From UBA1756 sp045132235 (GTDB lineage Bacteria; Bacteroidota; Bacteroidia; Bacteroidales; WCHB1-69): a DNA stretch of 64,000 nucleotides. Every line of letters starts with the position of its first letter. Positions within the stretch are counted from its first letter, which is position 1. The notes under the pieces were generated by a model, which worked only from the letters and a program-made list of their open reading frames with translations, did no database searches and was not told where the DNA came from. A program made the position numbers and the translations under genes. The stretch lies in assembly GCA_045132235.1 (NCBI GenBank), contig JBGURX010000051.1, forward strand, positions 1 to 64,000. Reading direction: 5' to 3'. Shown here piece by piece: positions 1 to 8,112 of the stretch.

Positions 1-1
1 C

Positions 2-934
2 CGCGAGAAGCAGAAAGACACCACCCTCTTCATCGACCCCGGCTTCCCCGTGCAGAAGAACCAGCACAAGATCCTCGGTCTCAAGTACGAGACCTTCGAC
101 GTGTACGATTACCGTGGTGACAAGCTGCGTGCCAAACTCGAGAGCTACCTGAAGAAGGGCAACATCCACTCCATCATCTACTCCAACCCCAACAACCCGT
201 CATGGGTATGCTTCACGGATGAGGAGCTCCGCATCATCGGCGAGCTGGCCACCCAGTACGATGTGTGCGTGATTGAGGACTTGGCTTATTTCGGAATGGA
301 CTTCCGCCGCGACATCTCCAAGCCCGGCGTGCCGCCCTTCCAGCCCTCCGTTGGAAAATACACCGACAACTACGCGCTGATGATTTCCGGTTCGAAGGCC
401 TTCAGCTATGCCGGCGAGCGTATCGCCGTGCTGGCGGTCTCCGACAAGTTCGGCAGCCGCGAGTTCCCGGATCTCGTGCCCTATTTCGGCCATCCGATGC
501 TGCGCCGTGCCATGATCAACGGCGCCGTGTACGCCGTCAGCTCCGGCACCTCCCACTCGGCTCAGTTCGCCCTTGCAGCCATCTTCAAAGCCTGCAACGA
601 CGGCACCTACAACTACCTCGACGACGTGCGCGAGTATGCGGAAAAGGCCCATATCATGAAAAAAATCTTCACCGACAACGGCTTCAAGATTGTGTACGAC
701 CACGATGGCGAAGAGGAGATTGCCGACGGATTCTATTTCACCCTCTCCTATCCCGGACTCACCGGCGAGGAGCTGCTGCACGACCTGCTCTTCTATGGCA
801 TCAGCGCCATCTCGTTGGCTTCCTGCAACAGCACCCGCACCGAAGGCCTCCGCGCCTGCGTGTCGCTGGTCAACCGCAACCAGTTCCCCGCTTTGGAGGA
901 ACGTGCACGGCTGTTCCACGAGAACCATCAGTAA
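2..934 (+). CDS. PLP-dependent aminotransferase class I/II, 5-prime truncated by window edge
   Basis: The reading frame is open from base 2, so the gene begins outside the window and about 310 C-terminal residues are present. The fold-type I aminotransferase pattern is clear: an NPNNPS segment (substrate/PLP-phosphate side), VIEDLAYFGM with the Asp that contacts the pyridine nitrogen, and SGSKAFSYAGERI, whose Lys (codon 395-397) should form the internal aldimine. A late Arg-rich stretch (EGLRACVSL) fits the carboxylate-binding Arg. A GTG at 50 is in frame but lies inside conserved sequence, so I do not take it as the start. The amino-donor specificity cannot be read from this fragment. The next gene starts 17 bases downstream, probably in the same transcript. 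Confidence 0.85.
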   Translation, partial: REKQKDTTLFIDPGFPVQKNQHKILGLKYETFDVYDYRGDKLRAKLESYLKKGNIHSIIYSNPNNPSWVCFTDEELRIIGELATQYDVCVIEDLAYFGMDFRRDISKPGVPPFQPSVGKYTDNYALMISGSKAFSYAGERIAVLAVSDKFGSREFPDLVPYFGHPMLRRAMINGAVYAVSSGTSHSAQFALAAIFKACNDGTYNYLDDVREYAEKAHIMKKIFTDNGFKIVYDHDGEEEIADGFYFTLSYPGLTGEELLHDLLFYGISAISLASCNSTRTEGLRACVSLVNRNQFPALEERARLFHENHQ

Positions 935-951
935 AACCATATTGATATTAT

Positions 952-2814
952 ATGAAACGCCTCCAGCGCCTCTTCATCCTTTTCACCCTTCTGTCGCTGC
1001 TGCTGTCCGCCTGCAAAAAAGGCGGGGCCGGCACGGAAGAAACTCCCGACTGGAAAGTCTTTCGAAAATATTATGTTGAGAAAGATTACCAGGAGCAACT
1101 GATAAAAAGCATTAACTCATTATCCGATAATGATTTAATATTTTCAAAATGGGTAAAAGAGCATTACCAACAGACCAAAGAACCCATCTGGACTGCCAAT
1201 GGTTTGCAGGAAAAGTTGGTGGAAGAGTATCTGGAATTGTACAGCCATGCCGAAGAACATGGTTTGCCAGAGGAGATGTTTGGAGGTGAGATAGTTCGGA
1301 AAAACATTGAGCAACTGAAGAAGGGGGATATTGGCAGTGCGAAGGAGTTATACCGCAAGCTGAGCGATGTGGAAATCCTGATGGCACGTGCCAACGTATT
1401 GTATGCCAAGACGATGCAATATGGTGCCACAGATCCCAAAGAGGTGAATGGCGGAAAATGGCTCTATGAGATGGACACCATCACGCAAGAGTTTGTCGCG
1501 AAAGCCATGCAGGAGGCCTCGAAAGGCACCACACATCTAAAATCGCTGCAGCCCACCGACACCGTCTATTTGGCTTTGGCGAAGGAGATGCGCAAATTCT
1601 TGGATTTACGGGAGGAAAAATGGGACACCATTCCTTTCTTCAGTGCTGACTCCGGCCAGTGCGTACGCAACGTGCATCTGATTGGCGAACGATTGCTGCA
1701 GTTGCAGGAAATTAGCAGCAGCTACACTCCCAGCGACACATTGGGCAAGGTGCTGATGCCGGCCATCAACCGTTTCCGCGTGAACCGTGGCATCCCGACC
1801 AGCCGGAAGCTTGATGAAGAGACCTTCCGCGCCCTCAACCGCACACCGCAGGAGTACATTGACATGCTGGCGGCCAACATGGAACGATGCCGGTGGCAAA
1901 CCCGCCACAAGAAAGGCTCTACCTTCATCGCGGTGAACATCCCTGACTTCATGCTGGAAGCCCGCTGCGACGACACCGTCGCGTTGCGCTCGAAGATATG
2001 CTGCGGCAAGTACCGCCGCAAAAAAGCGGAGGACTCGTGCCGCGTGAATGGCATCCTACCCGCCGTGAAGTCCGAATCGCCGCTGCTCTACAGCGAAATC
2101 AACAGCGTTGTGCTGAATCCCGAATGGCGCATCCCCTACAGCATCATCAAAGACGAGTATTATTACAAGATGGTGAAAAACTGTGTTGGCGTATGCAAGA
2201 AGGAGAGACTGTACATCACCGACAACCGCACCAAGAAGCAGGTGCATCCTGAAAATATTGACTGGAAGAAGGTGAGCCAGAAAAACATCCCCTACCAGCT
2301 GACACAAACTTCAGGGAAACATAACGCGCTGGGACTCTATAAGTTCAACATACCGAATACGGAATCGGTCTATCTTCACAGCACCAACAACCCGGGGGCG
2401 TTCAACCACCGCAAACGCGACTTCAGTCATGGCTGCGTGCGCGTGCAGTCCTCCGCGGAGCTGGCCGCCGTACTGTTTGAGATGAACGGCTACGACTCCA
2501 CCCGTCTGGAAGAGATCTCCATCATCCTCGGCAATGAACCCACCACTGAAGAGGGCGAGAAGTATTTGGAAAAGCGGCAGGAACGCGAGGAGAAATATTT
2601 CAACAGCCTTTCCCCTGAAGAGGCCTCTTTCTACCGTCCGCTGCGTCCTACAGGCATTTCTCTTGCCAAAAAAATGCCCGTCTTCATCGAGTACCATACC
2701 GCCTTCATCGGACCGAACGGAGATGTGCATTACCGCAACGATGTGTATCACAAGGATACCAACATCCTCAACGCGCTGAAAAAGTTATCGCCCCATTCCG
2801 CAAAAGATGCTTAA
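952..2814 (+). CDS. L,D-transpeptidase (YkuD/YcbB-like) lipoprotein
   Basis: This 620-residue protein begins with a lipoprotein signal (LLLSAC, Cys21), so it should sit in the periplasm anchored to a membrane. The C-terminal third carries the YkuD-fold active site: HSTNNPG, then SHGCVRV with His493 and catalytic Cys495. Family members cross-link peptidoglycan through 3-3 bonds, or attach proteins to it, using an acyl-enzyme on this Cys. The long N-terminal region with an internal peptidoglycan-binding-like part (around residues 270-300, NRFRVNRGIP) matches the large YcbB/LdtD type and not short LD-transpeptidases. The stop overlaps the ATG of the following glycosyltransferase by 8 bases, which suggests translational coupling. 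Substrate preference is not visible. Confidence 0.88.
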   Translation: MKRLQRLFILFTLLSLLLSACKKGGAGTEETPDWKVFRKYYVEKDYQEQLIKSINSLSDNDLIFSKWVKEHYQQTKEPIWTANGLQEKLVEEYLELYSHAEEHGLPEEMFGGEIVRKNIEQLKKGDIGSAKELYRKLSDVEILMARANVLYAKTMQYGATDPKEVNGGKWLYEMDTITQEFVAKAMQEASKGTTHLKSLQPTDTVYLALAKEMRKFLDLREEKWDTIPFFSADSGQCVRNVHLIGERLLQLQEISSSYTPSDTLGKVLMPAINRFRVNRGIPTSRKLDEETFRALNRTPQEYIDMLAANMERCRWQTRHKKGSTFIAVNIPDFMLEARCDDTVALRSKICCGKYRRKKAEDSCRVNGILPAVKSESPLLYSEINSVVLNPEWRIPYSIIKDEYYYKMVKNCVGVCKKERLYITDNRTKKQVHPENIDWKKVSQKNIPYQLTQTSGKHNALGLYKFNIPNTESVYLHSTNNPGAFNHRKRDFSHGCVRVQSSAELAAVLFEMNGYDSTRLEEISIILGNEPTTEEGEKYLEKRQEREEKYFNSLSPEEASFYRPLRPTGISLAKKMPVFIEYHTAFIGPNGDVHYRNDVYHKDTNILNALKKLSPHSAKDA

Positions 2815-3550
2815 GAACAAGAAAATATGCGTCGTACTGCCGGCCTACAACGCCGCCGACACCCTCGAAAAGACCTACCACGAGATTCCTTTCGACATCG
2901 TGGACGAGGTGGTGCTGGTGGACGACTGTTCGCGTGATGACACCGTGGAGGTAGGCAAGAGGCTCGGCATCCGCCACATCATCCGCCACGACCGGAACAA
3001 GGGCTACGGCGGCAACCAGAAGACCTGCTACCAAACGGCGCTCTCGCTTGGTGCCGACATTGTGGTGATGTTGCATCCTGACTATCAGTATGATCCGCGG
3101 TTGATAGAGTCGATGTGCCACCTCATCGCCAACAACGTATATCCTGTGGTGCTCGGGTCACGCATTCTCGGCAAGGGCGCACGGAAAGGCGGCATGCCTA
3201 TTTACAAGTACTTTTTCAACCGGTGCCTTACCGCCTTGCAGAACATCGTGATGAACCAGAAGTTGGCAGAGTATCACACCGGCTATCGCGCCTTCTCGAA
3301 AGAGGTGTTGGAAAGCATCAACTTCATGGCCGACTCCGACGACTTCGTGTTCGACAACCAGATGCTGGCACAGATTTTCTATGCTGGCTACGAGATTGCG
3401 GAAATCACCTGTCCGACCCGATACTTTCCGGAGGCTTCGTCCATCAATTTCCGTCGCAGCTGCCAATACGGCTTTGGCGTCATCCACACCTCCTTCTGCT
3501 ACCGCTGGCAGAAGTGGGGACTGGCGAAATACAAGATTTTCGAGCGATAG
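2807..3550 (+). CDS. Glycosyltransferase family 2 (polyprenyl-phosphate sugar transferase-like)
   Basis: A 247-residue GT-A fold enzyme. The N-terminal nucleotide-binding pattern VVLPAYNAADTL is followed by VVLVDDCSRDDT (residues about 35-46), and HPDYQYDP supplies the acidic metal/nucleotide site. There is no C-terminal membrane segment. Overall pattern and length resemble dolichyl-phosphate mannose synthase-type GT2 enzymes, which charge a polyprenyl phosphate with a hexose. The start overlaps the upstream L,D-transpeptidase by 8 bases, and the gene ends 9 bases from the convergent DUF3298 gene. A role in envelope glycan or protein glycosylation is inferred, and the sugar is unknown. Confidence 0.82.
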   Translation: MLKNKKICVVLPAYNAADTLEKTYHEIPFDIVDEVVLVDDCSRDDTVEVGKRLGIRHIIRHDRNKGYGGNQKTCYQTALSLGADIVVMLHPDYQYDPRLIESMCHLIANNVYPVVLGSRILGKGARKGGMPIYKYFFNRCLTALQNIVMNQKLAEYHTGYRAFSKEVLESINFMADSDDFVFDNQMLAQIFYAGYEIAEITCPTRYFPEASSINFRRSCQYGFGVIHTSFCYRWQKWGLAKYKIFER

Positions 3551-3559
3551 TTTTCCCCG

Positions 3560-4375
3560 TTACTTCTTCTTCCCCTTCTTTTTCCCGAACCAGTATTGGT
3601 ACAGGGGACCATCCTTCTTGAGGTAGGGTTTCAGCCACTTTTTGGGGAGTGATAGCTCGGGCTCGCCATACACATAAGCCGCCACCTCGTAGGGAGTATA
3701 GGCATAAATCAGTTCTTTATCAGTAAAATAAAAATTGTCGTTGAGCATTTCAGAACCATCTGCGTAATGACCTCCTTCCGTATATTCATTCAAAAGCTCA
3801 TACAACTTATGGGCCACTATACTCCGATGCTCCTCGGAAGCATCCAAGATGTCATCCTGCGTGATACGTTCGCCCGTAGAAAGATTGAAAACATCATTAA
3901 AAAATGCCCACGTGGAATGTGCAGCGCCACCGAAATACTCATTAATGTATGAGGAGAAAATGATGATATCTCCCTCAATCAGGGTGGGGAAAACAGTAAA
4001 AATTATGTCGATATAATTCTCGTTTTCATAGGGGTCTTTTTCTGCAGTAGGATTCAAGGCAGCTTCAGAACTGTCGGCGGCGAACTCCTCTCGCAACTGT
4101 TGCTCATAATTCTCACTATAGCCGTTGCCCAGCAGCTTGCGTCTGATTTTCGACACCGCCAGGTCGGTTTCGGGCATGGGCAGCACGAGGGTGTAATCCT
4201 TATCGCGGTCGGCGGATGCAAAATAATATTGGTAGCACCTGAACGGAATGCCTTTGATAAGGGTATCAGAAACCGTGACCCCATTTTTGCGTTGGGGTTC
4301 CGTGGAAGAAGATTCCTGCGCCAAGCTACTGAAAGTTAGCAGAAATAGAATGAGGGGTAAAAGTAATTTTTTCAT
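3560..4375 (-). CDS. Secreted DUF3298 (RsiV-like) protein
   Basis: 271 residues with a Sec signal peptide (hydrophobic to about residue 17, then SSLAQ) and no lipobox Cys. The C-terminal half shows the DUF3298 pattern: GGAHSTWAFFNDVFNLSTG, then ITQDDI, then FYFTDKELIYAYTPYEVA. This resembles the lysozyme-binding domain of the anti-sigma factor RsiV, but most Bacteroidetes copies are free-standing secreted proteins without an anti-sigma domain, as here. An N-terminal DUF4163-like part is likely. The tail is strongly basic (GKKKGKKK). It lies 23 bases behind the rRNA methyltransferase gene, probably co-transcribed. Function is unknown. Confidence 0.7.
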   Translation of the reverse strand: MKKLLLPLILFLLTFSSLAQESSSTEPQRKNGVTVSDTLIKGIPFRCYQYYFASADRDKDYTLVLPMPETDLAVSKIRRKLLGNGYSENYEQQLREEFAADSSEAALNPTAEKDPYENENYIDIIFTVFPTLIEGDIIIFSSYINEYFGGAAHSTWAFFNDVFNLSTGERITQDDILDASEEHRSIVAHKLYELLNEYTEGGHYADGSEMLNDNFYFTDKELIYAYTPYEVAAYVYGEPELSLPKKWLKPYLKKDGPLYQYWFGKKKGKKK

Positions 4376-4398
4376 AATGGTGAGGATTTTATGATGGA

Positions 4399-5148
4399 TT
4401 ATCTTCTGAACTCGTACATCACGATGGCAGCGGCAATGGAGGCGTTAAGCGACTCGGCATGGCTCGGGTTGGCGGAGGCGAGCGGCACGCTTACACGCTG
4501 CTGCACGCACTGGGCCACCTCAGGCGATATACCCTTGCCCTCGTTGCCGATGACGAGAATGTCATTCTTTTGGAAATCAATATTTTGAATAGGTTCTCCT
4601 TGCATGAATGTGCCAAAAATGCGGCCTTGCACCTGCGGCTGCGACAAGCATTCGGGCAGGTTGGCATACACTACTTTTACCCGTGCAAACGACCCCATGG
4701 TGGCCTGCACAGTCTTGGGATTGGTCCACTCCACGCAGTCGGTCGAGCAGAGTACTTGCCGGAAACCGAACCAGTCGGCGGTGCGGAGGATGGTGCCGAG
4801 GTTGCCCGGGTCGCGGATGCCGTCGAGCACAAGCAGTGCATCGGCAAAGTCGAGGTCGGCGGGGGTGAAGTGTGGGGTGCGCACCACGGCCAGCACCTGC
4901 TGCGGGGTGGTCAACGCGGTGATGCGCTCCAATTCAGTGTCAGTAACTTCAACTGCAGTGATGCCAGCGAGCTGGCTGTGGTGCGCCTGCAGCCAGCTCG
5001 TGGTGGCAAAAAGCTCCTCCACCTCCATCGAGGAGGCCAACAAGTCCTCCACCGACTTGGTGCCTTCCACAATAAAAAGCCCGCTTTCCGCACGGAACTT
5101 CTTCTGCGACAACTTTTTGAGTTCGGAAATTTTAGCTTTACTAATCAT
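4399..5148 (-). CDS. SpoU/TrmH-family RNA 2'-O-methyltransferase
   Basis: 249 residues. The N-terminal substrate-binding domain (residues 1-95, with FIVEGTKSVEDLL) precedes a SPOUT methyltransferase domain with all three knot motifs: GIRDPGNLGTILRTADWFG (110-128), ILVIGNEGKGISPE (198-210), and PLASANPSHAESLNASIA (222-239). The motif-1 Asn/Arg and motif-2 Glu are present, so it should be active. Family members methylate ribose 2'-OH in 23S rRNA or tRNA with S-adenosylmethionine. The N-terminal domain suggests an rRNA enzyme like RlmB, but the target base cannot be told. A good -7 element (5172-5179) lies just upstream. Confidence 0.88.
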   Translation of the reverse strand: MISKAKISELKKLSQKKFRAESGLFIVEGTKSVEDLLASSMEVEELFATTSWLQAHHSQLAGITAVEVTDTELERITALTTPQQVLAVVRTPHFTPADLDFADALLVLDGIRDPGNLGTILRTADWFGFRQVLCSTDCVEWTNPKTVQATMGSFARVKVVYANLPECLSQPQVQGRIFGTFMQGEPIQNIDFQKNDILVIGNEGKGISPEVAQCVQQRVSVPLASANPSHAESLNASIAAAIVMYEFRR

Positions 5149-5171
5149 TAAACAGTAAAAAAATCAAGTTG

Positions 5172-5179
5172 CAAAAATA
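5172..5179 (-). promoter_or_regulatory. Bacteroidetes -7 element (TATTTTTG) for the SpoU methyltransferase
   Basis: On the minus strand this reads TATTTTTG followed by C, matching TAnnTTTG. It lies 23 bases before the ATG of the methyltransferase gene. No convincing TTG was seen at -33. Confidence 0.55.
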
Positions 5180-5191
5180 AAAGATTTTACC

Positions 5192-5851
5192 TTAACGTGA
5201 CAGAATGTTCCATTTCAAACCCATTTTAAGTCCCATCAATGGACGAATAGTGTTGGCTACAATGAGATAGGGATTATCTTTTGTAGAACGAAAGGGAATA
5301 AGGGCACAGAGGGACACTCTAAAAGAAAGATTCCTATGAAACTGATAACCCAATCCCATTTCAATATCAGCCGTATGCCACCATCGGTTTTTCAGACACT
5401 CTTCCACTTGCTGCTGATACGGAAGCCCGCTTGTTTTACCCACAAGTTTTAGATTGTATGTTCCCAATTTATAAAATGATAAGCCCACTTGCCCCCAAAT
5501 AGAAATCTGCGAAGGAAATAGATATTCATATCCAGCTAACAGAGGAATTCCGTAGAAAAAAGCATTCATTTGATAAGCAGATGCAGTGTAATGGTGATGT
5601 CCAACTTTGAAGCCTGTACAAAAAGTAAGCATACCTCGAGGAAGCAATATATCGCACCCCAGCAGCAAACTGCCATTCCCCATAAAGTGGCGTTGCACGT
5701 CTTGTTCGGGGTACGCCAATGCGATATGTGTGCCCGCCTGAAGCTCGACAGTCGGACTGATTATAGAGTTGTAGGAAGCCTTTTTTTCTTGTGCTGTAGC
5801 GGAGAATAATAAGATTATCAGCAGTCCGGTGAAAAAAAACTTTCTCATCAT
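5192..5851 (-). CDS. Putative outer-membrane beta-barrel protein
   Basis: 219 residues with a cleavable signal (MMRKFFF, hydrophobic core, then ATAQ). The mature part has alternating hydrophobic strands with glycines and aromatic girdles (GSLLLGCDILLPRG, FFYGIPLLAGYEYLF, WGQVGLSFYKLGTYNL, ADIEMGLGYQFH, SFRVSLCALIPF), as in small 8- to 10-strand barrels. I do not recognise a named family. It starts 5 bases after the sugar nucleotidyltransferase stop, so it is the last gene of a likely FISUMP - nucleotidyltransferase - barrel operon. Either of two adjacent Met codons may be the start. Confidence 0.6.
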   Translation of the reverse strand: MMRKFFFTGLLIILLFSATAQEKKASYNSIISPTVELQAGTHIALAYPEQDVQRHFMGNGSLLLGCDILLPRGMLTFCTGFKVGHHHYTASAYQMNAFFYGIPLLAGYEYLFPSQISIWGQVGLSFYKLGTYNLKLVGKTSGLPYQQQVEECLKNRWWHTADIEMGLGYQFHRNLSFRVSLCALIPFRSTKDNPYLIVANTIRPLMGLKMGLKWNILSR

Positions 5852-5856
5852 GGTTA

Positions 5857-6570
5857 TTAAATTTTGAGTTTCACCACATCCTCATATTTCCCCACATCCA
5901 TCCAGTCGTCTTGCTGGTGCAGGTAGCCCTGAATCAGGTACCGGGAGGCAAGGTCAATGTACAGCGGGGTCATCGAGAGTTTCACACCGGCAGGGATGTG
6001 GTCGAGGATGTCGCGGCGCACCACGTGAATGCCGCTGAAACCCAACGGATATTCGTGCTGCATGGGCATTTCCACCCGTTTCTCTCCGCTTTTTACATTT
6101 TCCCACCCACACAGCCGCATAGTGTCGTGCTCAAACAGCAGATAGCGCGAAGTGGTGCGTTCACGTACCGCCAAAGTGGCCATGGCATTACTTTGCAAAT
6201 GGTAGTCTATCAATTGGTTAAGATTGATATTGGAAAGAATGTCCACGTTGTGGAGCAGGATATGGTCGCTGTTTTGGAAGAGCGGTTCGGCGAATTTGAG
6301 TCCGCCGGCAGTGTCGAGCAACAGGTCGGTCTCGTCGGAGATGCGAATGTCGGCATCGAACGAGTGAGTGGCGATGAACTGCTTCATCAAGTCGCTGAAA
6401 TGGTGCACGTTAACCACGATATCGTGGATTCCGGCGGCGGTGATACGGCCGATGACCGTTTCGAGCAGGGTTTTGCCGTTCACCTCCACGAGGGCCTTGG
6501 GACGGTCTTTGGTGAGCGGATAGAGGCGGGTGCCGAGGCCGGCGGCGAAAATCATTGAGGTGGTTCTCAT
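5857..6570 (-). CDS. Sugar-phosphate nucleotidyltransferase (MurU/RmlA-like)
   Basis: 237 residues. The N-terminus MIFAAGLGTRLYPLTKDRP (residues 6-24) is the NTP-binding loop of NDP-sugar pyrophosphorylases, followed by PKAL with the conserved Lys. VVNVHHF and HNVDIL supply the sugar and metal sites (NVD in place of the common NGD). The C-terminal left-handed helix is absent, so it is a minimal enzyme like MurNAc-1-phosphate uridylyltransferase MurU or GDP-mannose pyrophosphorylase-like proteins. The product is an activated sugar, but which sugar is unknown. It lies between a FISUMP lipoprotein gene (10 bases) and a barrel gene (5 bases). Confidence 0.82.
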   Translation of the reverse strand: MRTTSMIFAAGLGTRLYPLTKDRPKALVEVNGKTLLETVIGRITAAGIHDIVVNVHHFSDLMKQFIATHSFDADIRISDETDLLLDTAGGLKFAEPLFQNSDHILLHNVDILSNINLNQLIDYHLQSNAMATLAVRERTTSRYLLFEHDTMRLCGWENVKSGEKRVEMPMQHEYPLGFSGIHVVRRDILDHIPAGVKLSMTPLYIDLASRYLIQGYLHQQDDWMDVGKYEDVVKLKI

Positions 6571-6580
6571 AAAAGGGGAA

Positions 6581-7375
6581 TTAGTCTTTCACGCATCGTA
6601 CCGAATTTCCAACAGATCTAAGTCCACAGTTTTTATTAACGGTTGGAAGAGCGTACATCATATTTCTGTAAGTGGACTTAGTAGGACAATCAATAGTAGT
6701 GGTCCAAAAACAGGTACTATTGCCTATACCATAGTAATTAGCTTCAGAAAAAACACCAACAGGGAGTGCCGAAAACCCTGTAGTATTATTGGCACTCAAA
6801 TCGTTACCAACCGAACAATCCCACGTATCGGGATTCCAATCACGGTCATCCGCCAACGATTTCGCGATGTTAGCCCCAGAACCGTTACAAACAAACTCAC
6901 TATGACTGCTTAAATAATCCATCAGCTGAACCCATTCAGCATCGCTCGGAACATGCCATCCATTTGGACAGATACCTTGTACACCGCTTGGATTAGATTC
7001 TGAAGAAATCGTCCTCCCACGCATTACAGCTATCCAGTTATACAGATACCCACAAGACCTCACATCGCCCTGTGGTTGATATCTATAAGGATCTTTCATG
7101 CTATTGGCATCTTTACCGTCAGGTATTACCTCACCATCAGCATAGCGGGTGGTGCGCAAATTGGAGGCCATCCATATCTGATTGCCGATTTTTACCGCAT
7201 CATAATGGTTGCCGTCGACATCGGTCAACGCATCGTAGATCACTTCCGCCGTGGAGGGATAATTCTGCACGGGAGCAGCATGGGCTTCATCTATCTCGTT
7301 AGGGGTAGGCTCTTCCTTGTTGCATGCCATCATCAACACGGCGACAGCATAGAATACGAGGGCTAACTTTTTCAT
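6581..7375 (-). CDS. FISUMP-domain lipoprotein
   Basis: 264 residues. A lipobox (VLMMAC, Cys18) predicts a lipid anchor. The mature protein is one FISUMP domain (Fibrobacter succinogenes major paralogous domain): DGNHYDAVKIGNQIWMASNL, YLYNWIAVM, GICPNGWHVPSDAEWVQLMDYL, FSALPVG, and FWTTT. FISUMP proteins resemble formylglycine-generating-enzyme/C-type-lectin folds, are abundant at Bacteroidetes and Fibrobacter surfaces, and have no established biochemical role. It is first in a likely three-gene operon. A TACTTTTG element at 7427-7434 lies 52 bases upstream. Confidence 0.85.
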   Translation of the reverse strand: MKKLALVFYAVAVLMMACNKEEPTPNEIDEAHAAPVQNYPSTAEVIYDALTDVDGNHYDAVKIGNQIWMASNLRTTRYADGEVIPDGKDANSMKDPYRYQPQGDVRSCGYLYNWIAVMRGRTISSESNPSGVQGICPNGWHVPSDAEWVQLMDYLSSHSEFVCNGSGANIAKSLADDRDWNPDTWDCSVGNDLSANNTTGFSALPVGVFSEANYYGIGNSTCFWTTTIDCPTKSTYRNMMYALPTVNKNCGLRSVGNSVRCVKD

Positions 7376-7426
7376 AATAAAGGGGTTTTAAATGATGAAT
7401 AAAAACTACATTGAAAATACCATCGG

Positions 7427-7434
7427 CAAAAGTA
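7427..7434 (-). promoter_or_regulatory. -7 element (TACTTTTG) for the FISUMP operon
   Basis: Minus strand reads TACTTTTG then C, with TG just upstream. It is 52 bases before the FISUMP start codon, giving a short leader. Confidence 0.5.
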
Positions 7435-7495
7435 CACAAATTTCAAGAAAATTTATCCCTTCACAACAGAAATGTGAACCCTCACAACAAAAAAA

Positions 7496-8080
7496 TCAGA
7501 AATTACTCATGCAACAAACCTCCCCGTTCTCCAGCCGGTACTTTTCGCCCGACTCGGGACAAACGGCCTCGCCGGTTTCGTCGAAAACCAGCTTGCAGCC
7601 CCGACGGCTCATCCAACCCGTCTGGCACGCCGGATTACCCACCATCAGCGCATACGACGGCACGTCTTTCGTCACCACCGCACCGGCACCCACAAAGGCA
7701 TACTCGCCGATGTTGTGGCCGCAAACCACCGTGGCATTCGCCCCTATAGTGGCACCGCGTCCCACACGGGTAGCCGCAAACTCATCCTTCCGACACACGC
7801 TGCTGCGCGGGTTCACCACATTGGTAAACACCATCGAAGGACCGAGAAACACATCATCCTCGCAAATTACACCTTCATAGATGGACACGTTGTTCTGCAC
7901 CTTTACCCCATTGCCCAACGTCACCCCCGAAGCGATGAACACGTTCTGCCCGATGTTGCAGCCTTCGCCCAGTACCGCACCGCTCATCAGATGCGAGAAA
8001 TGCCATACCCTGCTGCCCGCGCCAATGCGGCAGCCGTCGTCCACCACTGCCGTCTCGTGAATAAAAACCTCTTGATTCAT
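7496..8080 (-). CDS. Left-handed beta-helix acetyltransferase, WlbB/WbpD-like
   Basis: 194 residues built of hexapeptide repeats ([LIV]-G-x4), from FIHETAVVDDGCRIG to IGEYAFVGAGAVVTKDV. GVICEDDVFLGPSMVFTNVVNPRS and the C-terminal GNPACQTGWMSRRG are typical of WbpD/WlbB enzymes, which acetylate UDP-2-acetamido-3-amino-2,3-dideoxy-glucuronate with acetyl-CoA on the way to O-antigen sugars. The C-terminal tail with paired cysteines after the helix is also seen in that family. The partner dehydrogenase and aminotransferase of the pathway are not beside it here. It lies 32 bases behind nadB. Confidence 0.82.
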   Translation of the reverse strand: MNQEVFIHETAVVDDGCRIGAGSRVWHFSHLMSGAVLGEGCNIGQNVFIASGVTLGNGVKVQNNVSIYEGVICEDDVFLGPSMVFTNVVNPRSSVCRKDEFAATRVGRGATIGANATVVCGHNIGEYAFVGAGAVVTKDVPSYALMVGNPACQTGWMSRRGCKLVFDETGEAVCPESGEKYRLENGEVCCMSNF

Positions 8081-8112
8081 AGCTGTTGTGTTTCGTTGGG
8101 AATAGGACTTTC

